A DNA stretch of 64,000 nucleotides from DATAVB01 sp040414495 (GTDB lineage: Bacteria; Actinomycetota; Actinomycetes; Mycobacteriales; QHCD01): assembly GCA_040414495.1 (NCBI GenBank), contig JBEDUI010000223.1, forward strand, positions 1 to 64,000, read 5' to 3'. The translations under genes were made by a program, and so were the position numbers. The notes under the pieces are model-generated. The model saw nothing but the letters and a program-made list of their open reading frames with translations. It made no database searches and was not told where the DNA came from. Below, in pieces: positions 36,080 through 44,430 of the stretch (position 1 is the stretch's first letter; each line of letters opens with the position of its first letter).

Positions 36080-37036
36080 CTACACAGTGGGCAGCGCGCG
36101 CAGTTCTGCCACGACATCCTTCAGCAACCGCTCAGCGTTCGGGCCGGCCTGGCCATGCCGCGCCCCGTGCTCGACCGCGAAGTAGAGGTTCGCCATCGTG
36201 TTCAGCCGGGCGAATCCCGGAAACCTTTGGACATCCTCGGGTTCGGCGGGACCGCCTGATTCCAGATACGTGGCGAAGCACTCGCTGCTCAATTGTGATG
36301 CCTCGAGCAGGACCAGATCTTCACGGCAGCTTTCCCAGTCGATAACCGCGACGATGTCATCGTCGCGAAGAATCAGATTCCGCGAGTTGAAATCACCGTG
36401 CACGATTCCGAGGTGTACGTTCTGCAGCCCGGTCGCCCAATCGGCCAGCCGCCGCTCCTCGCAATCGAGATATTCGACCGAATCGGCAATTCGCTCCAGG
36501 CCAAGCTCGCGCAGCACAATCGGCCGCACCGCCGACCAGATCGACTCCCGCTCGGGCGGATGATCCACCAACCGCAGGCCGGTCCGGTGAATCCGGGCCA
36601 GCAACGCCGCGGCCTTGTGCTCCCACAATTCCTGCGGCACGGAATTAGCCAATTGCCCGGCGACGTACGGATACAGCACCACGTTGATTCCTTCGTACGA
36701 TTGCACCGTATCGCCATTGCGGCCGGGCACCGGCACGACGACTTCGGGAACATCACGGCTTAGTGCGCGGACAACCCGGTGTTCACGATCCAATTGATCG
36801 GCGTCAATGTCGGGACGTACTACCCGTACGACAAACTCCCCCGCCGCGCTCGAGCACTGCCACGAATGGTTCATCAGGCCTTCGGCCAGATAACGCAGCG
36901 GTGCCTGCGCCTCCAGCCCCCAGCCGTCTTTGACCGCACGGACGACCTGCGCCGCGGTTAACCGCAGTGGCTCCCAGTGATCGGTATCCCAGACCGATTG
37001 GCCGTCCAGCGAAATGTCGCCCTTCGGCTCGTCCAT
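36080..37036 (-). CDS. APH-fold phosphotransferase
   Basis: A 318-aa kinase-like protein of the aminoglycoside/homoserine kinase fold. FVVRVVRPDIDADQLDREHRVV provides the ATP-contact lysine/arginine region. The catalytic loop is IVHGDFNSRNLILRDDDIVAVIDWESC, with D and N of HGDxxxxN and the metal aspartate in IDW intact, so it is probably active. ATG 37036 has AGGGTGG upstream; a longer frame to 37093 lacks support. It lies upstream of the LLM gene. It could phosphorylate a small metabolite; resistance cannot be inferred. Confidence 0.85.
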   Translation of the reverse strand: MDEPKGDISLDGQSVWDTDHWEPLRLTAAQVVRAVKDGWGLEAQAPLRYLAEGLMNHSWQCSSAAGEFVVRVVRPDIDADQLDREHRVVRALSRDVPEVVVPVPGRNGDTVQSYEGINVVLYPYVAGQLANSVPQELWEHKAAALLARIHRTGLRLVDHPPERESIWSAVRPIVLRELGLERIADSVEYLDCEERRLADWATGLQNVHLGIVHGDFNSRNLILRDDDIVAVIDWESCREDLVLLEASQLSSECFATYLESGGPAEPEDVQRFPGFARLNTMANLYFAVEHGARHGQAGPNAERLLKDVVAELRALPTV

Positions 37037-37165
37037 GCCGCCACCCTGTACCGGGTTGGCACATCGGGCAACCGGTTTTACTGCCGGCCGCATCGGGACA
37101 AGTGCTGAATTTCACTGTGCCGTAACGGTTTCTCCGGTGGTCGCGGGGCTGATAAAAAAGCAGGT

Positions 37166-38446
37166 GTGGCCATTGCTCGTGTGAGACGCTTCAAACCGGC
37201 CACATCGTCTGAAACTGGCCGCCGTGGCGTGCTGGCGACTTTGGGGCTGCCTGACTTTCGCCGCTGGTTTCTCGTACAGATCTTCTCCGCGTCCGGCGTT
37301 ACGACGCAAAGCATCGGTCAGGCCTGGTTGGTCGTGAAACTCGGTGGGAACGGCGTCCAGCTGGGACTGCTCGCCGCCGCCATATTTCTGCCGGTCCTGT
37401 TGGGAGGCGCGGCCGGCGGTGCGTTGGTCGACCGGATCGAACGCCGGAAGCTGCTGCTGATCACACAGTCGCTGTTCCTGGTAATCGGCGTCGCGCTGGC
37501 CGTGGTGACGGAGACCGGTGTGGTGAGGATGTGGATGCTCTATATCTGCGCGCTGGCCAGTGGCCTTGTCACCACAGTGGACGGTCCGGCCCGCCAGGTG
37601 TACGTCATCGACCTGGTCGGCCGGGCCAACCTGGCCAGCGCGATAGGCCTGTACGAAGTGGTGCTCAACGCGGCGCGGGTGGTCGGGCCCGGTATAGGCG
37701 GAGTTCTGCTGGCAAAGGCCGGTGTGGCCGCGTGTTTCTGGTTCAACGCCGTCGCGTTTGTCCCTGCCGTCGTGGTGCTGCTGGGGCAACGGCGGCGACC
37801 GGCGGTGGCCGTTCTCGAGCCACGTACCCAGGTTTCGATCCGGTCCGGAATCCGGTACGCGTTAACCCAACCGGCGATCAGGTCGTGCCTGGTCATGGCC
37901 ACCGCGGTCGGAATGCTCTTCAATCTCAGCGTCACGCTGCCGCTGTTGGTCACGCGCGTCTTTCACCTTGGCGGTGGCGGATACGGTGCGATGAACGCCA
38001 CATTCGGTGCGGGTTCACTGCTTGGTGCGCTGATCGCCGCGCGCGCCGCCGCCGGTCCGACCGGCCCGCGACTACGAATTCTCGCGCTCCTCACCGGGTG
38101 CGCGATTGTCGCCGCGGCCGCGGCGCCGGGACCGGTCACGTTCTCCATCGGCCTGGCCATAGCAGGATTCCTGACCATTTGGCTTGTGGCCGCGGCCAAT
38201 ACGGTCGCGCAGATGCGGTCCGAACCGGAGCTGCGCGGTCGGGTCATGGGTGTGTGGAGTATGGCCCTGCCCGGGATGAACCCGTTGACCGGACTGCTTA
38301 CCGGCCTTATAGCGGATACGTTGGGCCCGCGGGCCGGGTTCGGCCTGGCCGGAATCGCATTCCTGCTTGCGGTTCCGCTCACCTGGTCCGCCCTGGCCGA
38401 CCGCAGCCGGCCCGAGGAACTCGTGCCCGGACAGGCCAGCGACTAA
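37166..38446 (+). CDS. Major facilitator superfamily exporter (DHA3-like)
   Basis: A 426-aa transporter with about 12 hydrophobic helices. RRGVLATLGLPDFRRWFLVQIFSASGVTTQSIGQAWLVVKLG, LVDRIERRKLLLITQSLF and LNAARVVGPGIGGVLLAKAGVAACFWFNAVAFVP are typical of the EntS/DHA3 group of drug or siderophore exporters. The GTG at 37166 is used. It ends in a 4-bp tail-to-tail overlap with the lower-GC gene on the other strand. The substrate is unknown. Confidence 0.9.
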   Translation: MAIARVRRFKPATSSETGRRGVLATLGLPDFRRWFLVQIFSASGVTTQSIGQAWLVVKLGGNGVQLGLLAAAIFLPVLLGGAAGGALVDRIERRKLLLITQSLFLVIGVALAVVTETGVVRMWMLYICALASGLVTTVDGPARQVYVIDLVGRANLASAIGLYEVVLNAARVVGPGIGGVLLAKAGVAACFWFNAVAFVPAVVVLLGQRRRPAVAVLEPRTQVSIRSGIRYALTQPAIRSCLVMATAVGMLFNLSVTLPLLVTRVFHLGGGGYGAMNATFGAGSLLGALIAARAAAGPTGPRLRILALLTGCAIVAAAAAPGPVTFSIGLAIAGFLTIWLVAAANTVAQMRSEPELRGRVMGVWSMALPGMNPLTGLLTGLIADTLGPRAGFGLAGIAFLLAVPLTWSALADRSRPEELVPGQASD

Positions 38447-39450
38447 TCCTGACTCGGCTCTGGGCCATGTTCCTCATTCAATACAGCGGCTTCGGTATCC
38501 TCAATCCAGAAGTCGAGCGATGTGTCATCCTCGACGTACTCCCAGGGATCGAAATCGGGCGCAGCTTTGACCAATTCTTCATTCTCGAGCACAAGACGGC
38601 ACACGGAGCAATAAAAGTCGGTGGCTACCCATCCTCGAGCAATTCTTATCTCGTCTTTTGACGTAACGATTGTCCGTTTCGCTGCTCGCTCGGTCGCAAC
38701 TCCTGCAGCGGAACATACCGGGCACTTCCTCGGCATTTCGTTCTTTCCAGGAATCGTCTCCGGGTAGGCATCGAGTAGAGGTCGAAGGCTATCCTCGTCA
38801 AGCCCTGCATACTTAGCATCAAATCGAGCGCGTGCTGCAGCGTAAAGCGCCTCCACCTGAGATCGCACGTTGTTCTGGCTGATCCGCTTAGCTCGTTGGA
38901 CAAACCCGTAGTGGTCACCCCAGAACCTCTCAGGCGTCGAGCCGAGCAAAGGCGCGATGACATCATGGATGGTCGCGAGTGAGTACATGACGCGCGCCAT
39001 CGCGCTACCCGGTGAGTCAGATTGCGAGTCGCCGTGGGCGGTCATATCCCTTGCCGCTTTGATCTCGTCTAACTGATCAGGTGTCACGCCCAACGTACCG
39101 ACGCCATATATAAGCTCGAAACGAGCTATTGCCCTCGCGAGGCTCACAGTGAACGGCCTGCGTGGTGGGGCGCTCGGGGGCGTTCCACCACGCCGCACAA
39201 CCAGCGACTGAGAGCCGTATCCAACAAGTTCGACGATTGACCTGTCGAGCGACCCGCTTCCACCATCCACTAGAAGTGCGGGCGTGATTCGACAGAGCAC
39301 CGCCTTCAACCCTAGTTCGACGCTGGCACCGGCGTGCAAGAAGAAGAACGGGGAATCATCTGGGGTGTAGGCGTCTGCGGCCGAACGCGCGAATCTCTGA
39401 GAAACGAGATAGAACCGGCCCGAGCTATATGGAGGCTTGGCTTCTCCCAT
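38443..39450 (-). CDS. Unknown protein: HEPN-like N-domain with a C-terminal zinc ribbon
   Basis: A 335-aa protein I do not recognise. Residues 10-170 look all-helical and contain R134-x4-H139 (ARDMTAHG) in a helix, the RX4-6H pattern of HEPN RNases or toxins. Residues 243-246 and 281-284 are two CxxC pairs (KCPVCS, YCSVCR) that would bind zinc. A very acidic tail follows. ATG 39450 is chosen for GGAGG 7 nt upstream. Codon use and base composition are clearly less GC-rich than neighbours, suggesting horizontal acquisition. A defence or RNA-processing role is possible but unproven; no antitoxin-like partner is adjacent. Confidence 0.6.
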   Translation of the reverse strand: MGEAKPPYSSGRFYLVSQRFARSAADAYTPDDSPFFFLHAGASVELGLKAVLCRITPALLVDGGSGSLDRSIVELVGYGSQSLVVRRGGTPPSAPPRRPFTVSLARAIARFELIYGVGTLGVTPDQLDEIKAARDMTAHGDSQSDSPGSAMARVMYSLATIHDVIAPLLGSTPERFWGDHYGFVQRAKRISQNNVRSQVEALYAAARARFDAKYAGLDEDSLRPLLDAYPETIPGKNEMPRKCPVCSAAGVATERAAKRTIVTSKDEIRIARGWVATDFYCSVCRLVLENEELVKAAPDFDPWEYVEDDTSLDFWIEDTEAAVLNEEHGPEPSQD

Positions 39451-39711
39451 GGTTTCGCCTCCGTTATTTATAGTCATACGCCGGAAGCTACATGGTCGCT
39501 TCCCAACCGGGTCCGCGGCGCGCCGTTGCCGCCTGAGCCACGAGACTCCGCAGTTTCCTCGAGGCTCCAAGACACTAGGACGCCGTACTACAGTCCAACT
39601 CTGCAATTGCCATTGCTTTAGCCAGACTGCACAACAGATAGACCCGGCTAGGGCCGGTCTAAAACCGACTGCTGCTGGGTCAGCGCGACCTCGTCGTTCA
39701 TCGACACCGAC

Positions 39712-41820
39712 TTAATTCCAGTGCGCTACCGCCTGCGTTGGCCCGCTGCGGCTGCCATCTCGCGCCACCGCGACAATCTCGAATATCACAGTCGATGCAT
39801 TCGACTGGCGGGTCAGCCCTGGCACCACGTAGTTCTCGTCGTAGGTACGGCCGATCCATTGCCGGCCGCTATCGCCGATCTGGAACAGGTCGTAATACCA
39901 GATGTCCGGCCCGGCGAACTGCCAGCTGAAGAACGCGGTGGCCACATCGTCCGCGACGTATAACTGTGCGACGGTGAAATTCCGCGGCGCACGAGGCTGG
40001 AACCTTTCGTGCGCGCGTTCCACCCGCAGCTCGCCGATGCGGATCACGTAGGCGTCAATGGCCGCCACAGACCGGAATCCCAGGCTGATCGCCGCGATCG
40101 TACGACCGGCATAGCGGCCTAACGGCCACGTGACTCGACTCCACCCCTGCCCGTTGGTCTGCTGTTGGTCAAGCCAGATCACCTGATCGGACGCGTCAGC
40201 GAACGTCAATCCGACCGACGGACTGGATTTCTGCCCGGCATACGTAATGCTCAGCACGACATCGGAATCGACACGCAGGTCGGTCTTGAACAGGCGCAGC
40301 TCCAGCGCCTTTCCGGCCGACAGTGCGCCACTGGCCCGCAGCGATGTGCCGCCGTCGAACGCGTTCTCGTAGTCGTAATCAATCGTCAGCTCATCGGCCG
40401 GCGTGCCGTCAGAATTCCGCAGCCACCACTGCCAGGTCGGCAACAGATCCTGGATCCCGATGTTGTACCAGGGAGTTTGCCCGCTCAGCGTGCCGTCGAT
40501 AAAGAACCGCTGCCCGGTGCCGGCGTTGAATCGGGTCAGGAATGGATACGAACCGACAACTGATTTCTCGACAATGTAATGCGCAACGCCGTCCCACCGC
40601 TCCGGATTGAGGTTGTCCTTCCCGGTCGGTGGCAGCGATCGGCCACTCTGGCTGGGATCCTGCCGGGGACCGGACCAGTACTGGCGCTCGTACGTATAGA
40701 CCGGTTGTTGCGTTTCCACGGTGTTCTTGGTGCCGGGCACAATGGACCACACCATTTCCGCGCCCAGGGTTGCCCAGCTCAGCAGCGGATCGCCGCCCTC
40801 GGGAAAGACCCAGCGTGGGTCGTATGGTTGCGAGAAATTGTTGCCGCCGGCCTCGGTCCCGGCAAAGACAGTTTCGTACGGGTCGAGCCCGAGCGAATCG
40901 GCGTAGTCGTGCGATCGCTGGATCTTGGCCTGCGACCACCAGTAATTCAGGAATGTGCTCGAGCAGTACCGTTTCCCGTTCCGCACGATCCATGGTGCGT
41001 TGACCGCGTCGAATTCGTTCTGGTACGAAACGTGGCCGGCGGTGGTGAGCGAGTCGTACCACTGCAGGTGGAATCCGGCCGGCGCGGTCTGCCGCATATA
41101 GCTCCACATCTGGAGCAGCCGCGCCGCCTGGTCGGCGGTGATGTCGCCTTCCTGGTTGATGAAGTAGCCGTCGAACCCGAAGTAGCGGGCCATCTCGATC
41201 AGCTTGTCGCCAACCGCGAACGACCCATCGTCGGCTTGTGTCACCAGCTGCTCGAAATCGTCGGTACGGGGCCAGAACCAGCAGCCCAGGCTCTTCACGC
41301 CGTTGCGGTGCGCGGCGTCGGTCCAGGCCGGATTCGGCAGGTTGATCACTCCGTAGCGTGGATCGGATTTGCCGTACTCGCCGTAGACCGGCAGCCCGTG
41401 CCAGGAAGCGAAAAAGTCGACGTACTGCCAGAACCGCAGCGCATATGCCTCGAACGAATAGCCGTACTTGTGCGCCAGCACGGCATTCTCGGCTTCCATA
41501 TAGTCGTTGGCGAGGCTCAGGTATTGGGGCCGGTGGTCCAGGCTCGGGTTCGCCTGCGTCGGCGCGAATGTGGCGATCCGGTCGGCCAATGGCACGCGGG
41601 ATCGGAAGTATTTCGCATACGGGTCGGTTTCCGGAGTCCATACCTTCAGCGCCGCGGCGTCGTAGCCGTGCAGGAACGGAATGCCGGCCGGAGGCGCCGG
41701 GGCGGCGCTCGCCGGCGCGGCCAGCTGGAGAATTCCCGCACCGCCCACGCCCGCGGCGGCGATTGCTCCTGTCGCTTTGAGAAATAGCCGCCGACTCAAG
41801 TCCGAACGATCCGCTGGCAT
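39712..41820 (-). CDS. Secreted family 85 endo-beta-N-acetylglucosaminidase
   Basis: A 702-aa enzyme that cleaves the chitobiose core of N-linked glycans. A Tat signal (DLSRRLFLKATGAIAAAG, cleavage near ASA-AP, residue 41) directs export. The GH85 barrel (about 45-400) carries GVKSLGCWFWPRTD and the catalytic pair in GFDGYFINQEGD (N222 and E224), then HLQWYDSLTTAG. The C-terminal region contains a galactose-binding-like and a fibronectin-like segment (WQFAGPDIWYYDLFQIGD). GAGGGG lies 8 nt before ATG 41820. It stands alone downstream of the xylan locus and would release high-mannose glycans for import. Confidence 0.9.
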   Translation of the reverse strand: MPADRSDLSRRLFLKATGAIAAAGVGGAGILQLAAPASAAPAPPAGIPFLHGYDAAALKVWTPETDPYAKYFRSRVPLADRIATFAPTQANPSLDHRPQYLSLANDYMEAENAVLAHKYGYSFEAYALRFWQYVDFFASWHGLPVYGEYGKSDPRYGVINLPNPAWTDAAHRNGVKSLGCWFWPRTDDFEQLVTQADDGSFAVGDKLIEMARYFGFDGYFINQEGDITADQAARLLQMWSYMRQTAPAGFHLQWYDSLTTAGHVSYQNEFDAVNAPWIVRNGKRYCSSTFLNYWWSQAKIQRSHDYADSLGLDPYETVFAGTEAGGNNFSQPYDPRWVFPEGGDPLLSWATLGAEMVWSIVPGTKNTVETQQPVYTYERQYWSGPRQDPSQSGRSLPPTGKDNLNPERWDGVAHYIVEKSVVGSYPFLTRFNAGTGQRFFIDGTLSGQTPWYNIGIQDLLPTWQWWLRNSDGTPADELTIDYDYENAFDGGTSLRASGALSAGKALELRLFKTDLRVDSDVVLSITYAGQKSSPSVGLTFADASDQVIWLDQQQTNGQGWSRVTWPLGRYAGRTIAAISLGFRSVAAIDAYVIRIGELRVERAHERFQPRAPRNFTVAQLYVADDVATAFFSWQFAGPDIWYYDLFQIGDSGRQWIGRTYDENYVVPGLTRQSNASTVIFEIVAVARDGSRSGPTQAVAHWN

Positions 41821-41961
41821 GGGCGATCCCCTCGGATTTCACGACACCCCGATAATTCGCCCTCACTATGTCAGGTCTGGTGTGCTGCGGCTATAGTCCC
41901 AGCCGGAAATGGCCGCGTGACAATTTCGGCCGTAGGCTCGCACATTTTCACCGGCGGTTGA

Positions 41962-42552
41962 TCAGAATTCGAGGCGCATCAACAGCCGTGGGAATCGCCC
42001 GCTGTGCGCGGATGTGACGAGCACTCGGCGGAATCCGGCCGCGTCGAACATTGAGGCGATGCCGACGTACCCGGCGCCGACCTCGACCCGCTGACCTTCC
42101 GGATCGATCGGATACGCCTCAACTCCCGGCGCTCCGGCGTGCCGGGCCGCGTCGAGAACACCATCGAGCAACGCGGTGGCGACTCCCCGCCGGCGAAAGC
42201 CGGGGCGGATCCGGAAACAACCAATGACCCACACCGGTAGGTCGTCAATTGCCGGAATCGTGCGCGAATGCTGCAGCCGAGGGGTTTGCGTTCGTACGCT
42301 GACCCCGAGCCAGCCGATCGGTACCTCATCGAGGTACGCAAGATAACCCGGTGCCGGTGGCTCGCCGGCCAACTGGTCGCGGAGCAATTCCGGACGCGAT
42401 CGCCCGCCCGATCGCGCTTTCGTATCGAAGCCGCGCCACGGTTGACACAAACACCCGACCCCTTTGCCGCCTGTCAGCAGCTCCAGGACGTCCTCGTACC
42501 GGTCGATCGTCGCTCGTTCGATGATCGGCGCTTCGCTGGCCTTTGCCGTCAT
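41962..42552 (-). CDS. GNAT-family N-acetyltransferase
   Basis: A 196-aa acetyltransferase. The acetyl-CoA loop is in IGCFRIRPGFRRRGVATALLDGVLDAARHAG (R/Q-x-x-G-x-G/A variant), followed by GVEAYPIDPEG and the C-terminal SMFDAAGFRRVLVTS. ATG 42552 is preceded immediately by GGGAGG with no spacing, which is unusual. It follows the MalG-like permease by 19 bp in the same direction, so it may ride on the xylan operon transcript, but nothing links its substrate to sugars. Confidence 0.88.
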   Translation of the reverse strand: MTAKASEAPIIERATIDRYEDVLELLTGGKGVGCLCQPWRGFDTKARSGGRSRPELLRDQLAGEPPAPGYLAYLDEVPIGWLGVSVRTQTPRLQHSRTIPAIDDLPVWVIGCFRIRPGFRRRGVATALLDGVLDAARHAGAPGVEAYPIDPEGQRVEVGAGYVGIASMFDAAGFRRVLVTSAHSGRFPRLLMRLEF

Positions 42553-42571
42553 CCTCCCGATGGTACGAGCC

Positions 42572-43468
42572 TCACTGCTTCACGGCACCGGCAAGACCAT
42601 TCACGAAGAACCGCTGCAGCAGCAGGAACAGCACGATGATCGGCGCCAGGGTGATCACCGAACCGGCACACAGCAACGTCCACTGGGTGGAATTCTCGCC
42701 GATGAATGCGTACATGCCGACCGCCAGCGTTCGCAGGTCGGGGCGACCGAGGGTGAATACGAGCGGGATGAAGAAGCTGTTCCACGCCGTGATCGCCGTG
42801 AAAAGCCCAACGGTGGCGGCCATCGGGCCGGACAGCGGAAGCATCACCCGCCAGAACGTCTGGTGGAAGCTCGCCCCGTCGACGCGAGCGGCATCCTCCA
42901 AGGCACGGTCGATCGAACCAAAAAACCCCATGAACAGGAACGTTCCGAAAACAATGCCGCCGGCAGCCTGCACGATGATCACGGCCCACAGACTGTTGAG
43001 CAGGCCCAGCTTCTGGACCGTGTCGAAGATCGGGATGATCGTATATCCGTGCGGCAGAAAAAGCGTCGCCGAGACCAGACCGAGACACAATCCCCGCCCG
43101 GGAAAGCTGGTCCGGGACAGCACATAGCCCGCCATCGCCGTGCTGATCAGGGTCAATACGACGGTGCCGAGCGTGATCAACAGCGTATTAAGGAAATACG
43201 TGCCGAATGACGCTTCACGCCAGGCCTGGGTGTAGTTCGACCACAGGAACTGGTGCGGCAAGGGATTCAGACCACCGGAGAAGAAACCGCCGGTGTCTTT
43301 CAACGAACTGCCCAGCACCCACCAGAACGGGTACAGCCAGGCGACACCGCCAGCCAGCAACGCCACGTGGGTCAACACGATCGTCGGACGCGGCCGGCGC
43401 CGCTTCGGCCGCACCAGCGGGGATTCCGGTGGCGCTGCCTTTCTGGTCGGTACTGATAGGACGGTCAT
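42572..43468 (-). CDS. Sugar ABC importer permease 2 (MalG-like)
   Basis: A 298-aa CUT1 permease. A basic tail (VRPKRRRPRPTIVLTH) precedes the first helix, the EAA-loop equivalent reads IDRALEDAARVDGASFHQTFWRVMLPLSGP, and the C-terminus RFFVNGLAGAVKQ is typical. The ATG overlaps the stop of the partner permease (ATGA at 43465-43468). It belongs to the importer operon next to the GH10 xylanase. Confidence 0.93.
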   Translation of the reverse strand: MTVLSVPTRKAAPPESPLVRPKRRRPRPTIVLTHVALLAGGVAWLYPFWWVLGSSLKDTGGFFSGGLNPLPHQFLWSNYTQAWREASFGTYFLNTLLITLGTVVLTLISTAMAGYVLSRTSFPGRGLCLGLVSATLFLPHGYTIIPIFDTVQKLGLLNSLWAVIIVQAAGGIVFGTFLFMGFFGSIDRALEDAARVDGASFHQTFWRVMLPLSGPMAATVGLFTAITAWNSFFIPLVFTLGRPDLRTLAVGMYAFIGENSTQWTLLCAGSVITLAPIIVLFLLLQRFFVNGLAGAVKQ

Positions 43469-44409
43469 GCGGCAACAACCCCCTGGCTACGCCGCCGGAC
43501 CAGCGAGCGGAGCACGACGACCTGGATGGCGGAGAAGGCGATCAGCAGCAGCCCGTAGAAGAAAGACGCGGCCGAGGCGAGTCCGACGTCTGGCTGCACT
43601 GCGGTCGCATTCGCCCCGCCGAATGCCAGGTGATAAATGTAGGTATTCACGACCTCGGTGGCGAAGTACGGCCCGCCGCCGGTGATGATCTGCACGATAT
43701 CGAAGATCTGGAACGTACCGATGATCGCGAGGATCAGAATCACCACGCCGACACCGCGCAGCATCGGAATCGTAATGTGCCAGAACTGCGCCCGCCGACC
43801 GGCACCGTCCATGCGGGCGGCCTCGTACAGGTCTTCGGGAATCGTCTGCAACCCGGCCAGGAAATACACCAGGTTGTAGCCGAACGTGTGCCAGATCCCG
43901 ACCGCGATGATGATGGCGAACGCGAAATGCGGCTGGGCCAGCCAATCCACGTGGTGATCGATGACATGCAGCGTAAGCAGAATGCTGTTGATCTTGTCTC
44001 CAAAATTGGAGATGAGCAGCTGGATGACCACGCCCATGACCGCGGCCGACGTGACGACCGGCAGGAAGTACAGCGTCCGGTAGAACGACGCGAACCGCAG
44101 CTTCCGGTTGTTGAGTACCAACGCGAGTGCCAACGCCAGCACCAACTGGATCGGTACGACGAAGGCGGCGAATACGAACGTGTGCTCGACCGCATGCCAG
44201 AAGATCGAGTCATGCGTGATCTGCCGGAAATTCCCGAGTCCGACGAATTCGCTGGGATCGCCGATACCGTTCCAGCGGTAGAGCGTGTATCCGAGCGAGG
44301 CGACGATCGGATACACGATGAAACCGACCAGCAGCACCATCATCGGCGCGAGATATACGTACGACCACCGTGCCGACCAGGCCCGCTGCCGCGCCTGCGC
44401 TATAGCCAT
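43465..44409 (-). CDS. Sugar ABC importer permease 1 (MalF-like)
   Basis: A 314-aa permease with first helix YVYLAPMMVLLVGFIVYPIVASLGYTLY and EAA loop DLYEAARMDGAGRRAQFWHITIPMLRG. It lies 21 bp after the binding-protein gene and overlaps the next permease by 4 bp. No ATPase gene is adjacent. Confidence 0.93.
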   Translation of the reverse strand: MAIAQARQRAWSARWSYVYLAPMMVLLVGFIVYPIVASLGYTLYRWNGIGDPSEFVGLGNFRQITHDSIFWHAVEHTFVFAAFVVPIQLVLALALALVLNNRKLRFASFYRTLYFLPVVTSAAVMGVVIQLLISNFGDKINSILLTLHVIDHHVDWLAQPHFAFAIIIAVGIWHTFGYNLVYFLAGLQTIPEDLYEAARMDGAGRRAQFWHITIPMLRGVGVVILILAIIGTFQIFDIVQIITGGGPYFATEVVNTYIYHLAFGGANATAVQPDVGLASAASFFYGLLLIAFSAIQVVVLRSLVRRRSQGVVAA

Positions 44410-44430
44410 GAAACTGCCACTCCGGGTGTC

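Noticed and set aside
36080..37298. The two APH-fold genes (36080-37036 and 56411-57298) as antibiotic resistance determinants
   Set aside because: Catalytic motifs are present, but this fold covers many metabolic kinases and no antibiotic cluster is nearby; resistance cannot be claimed.
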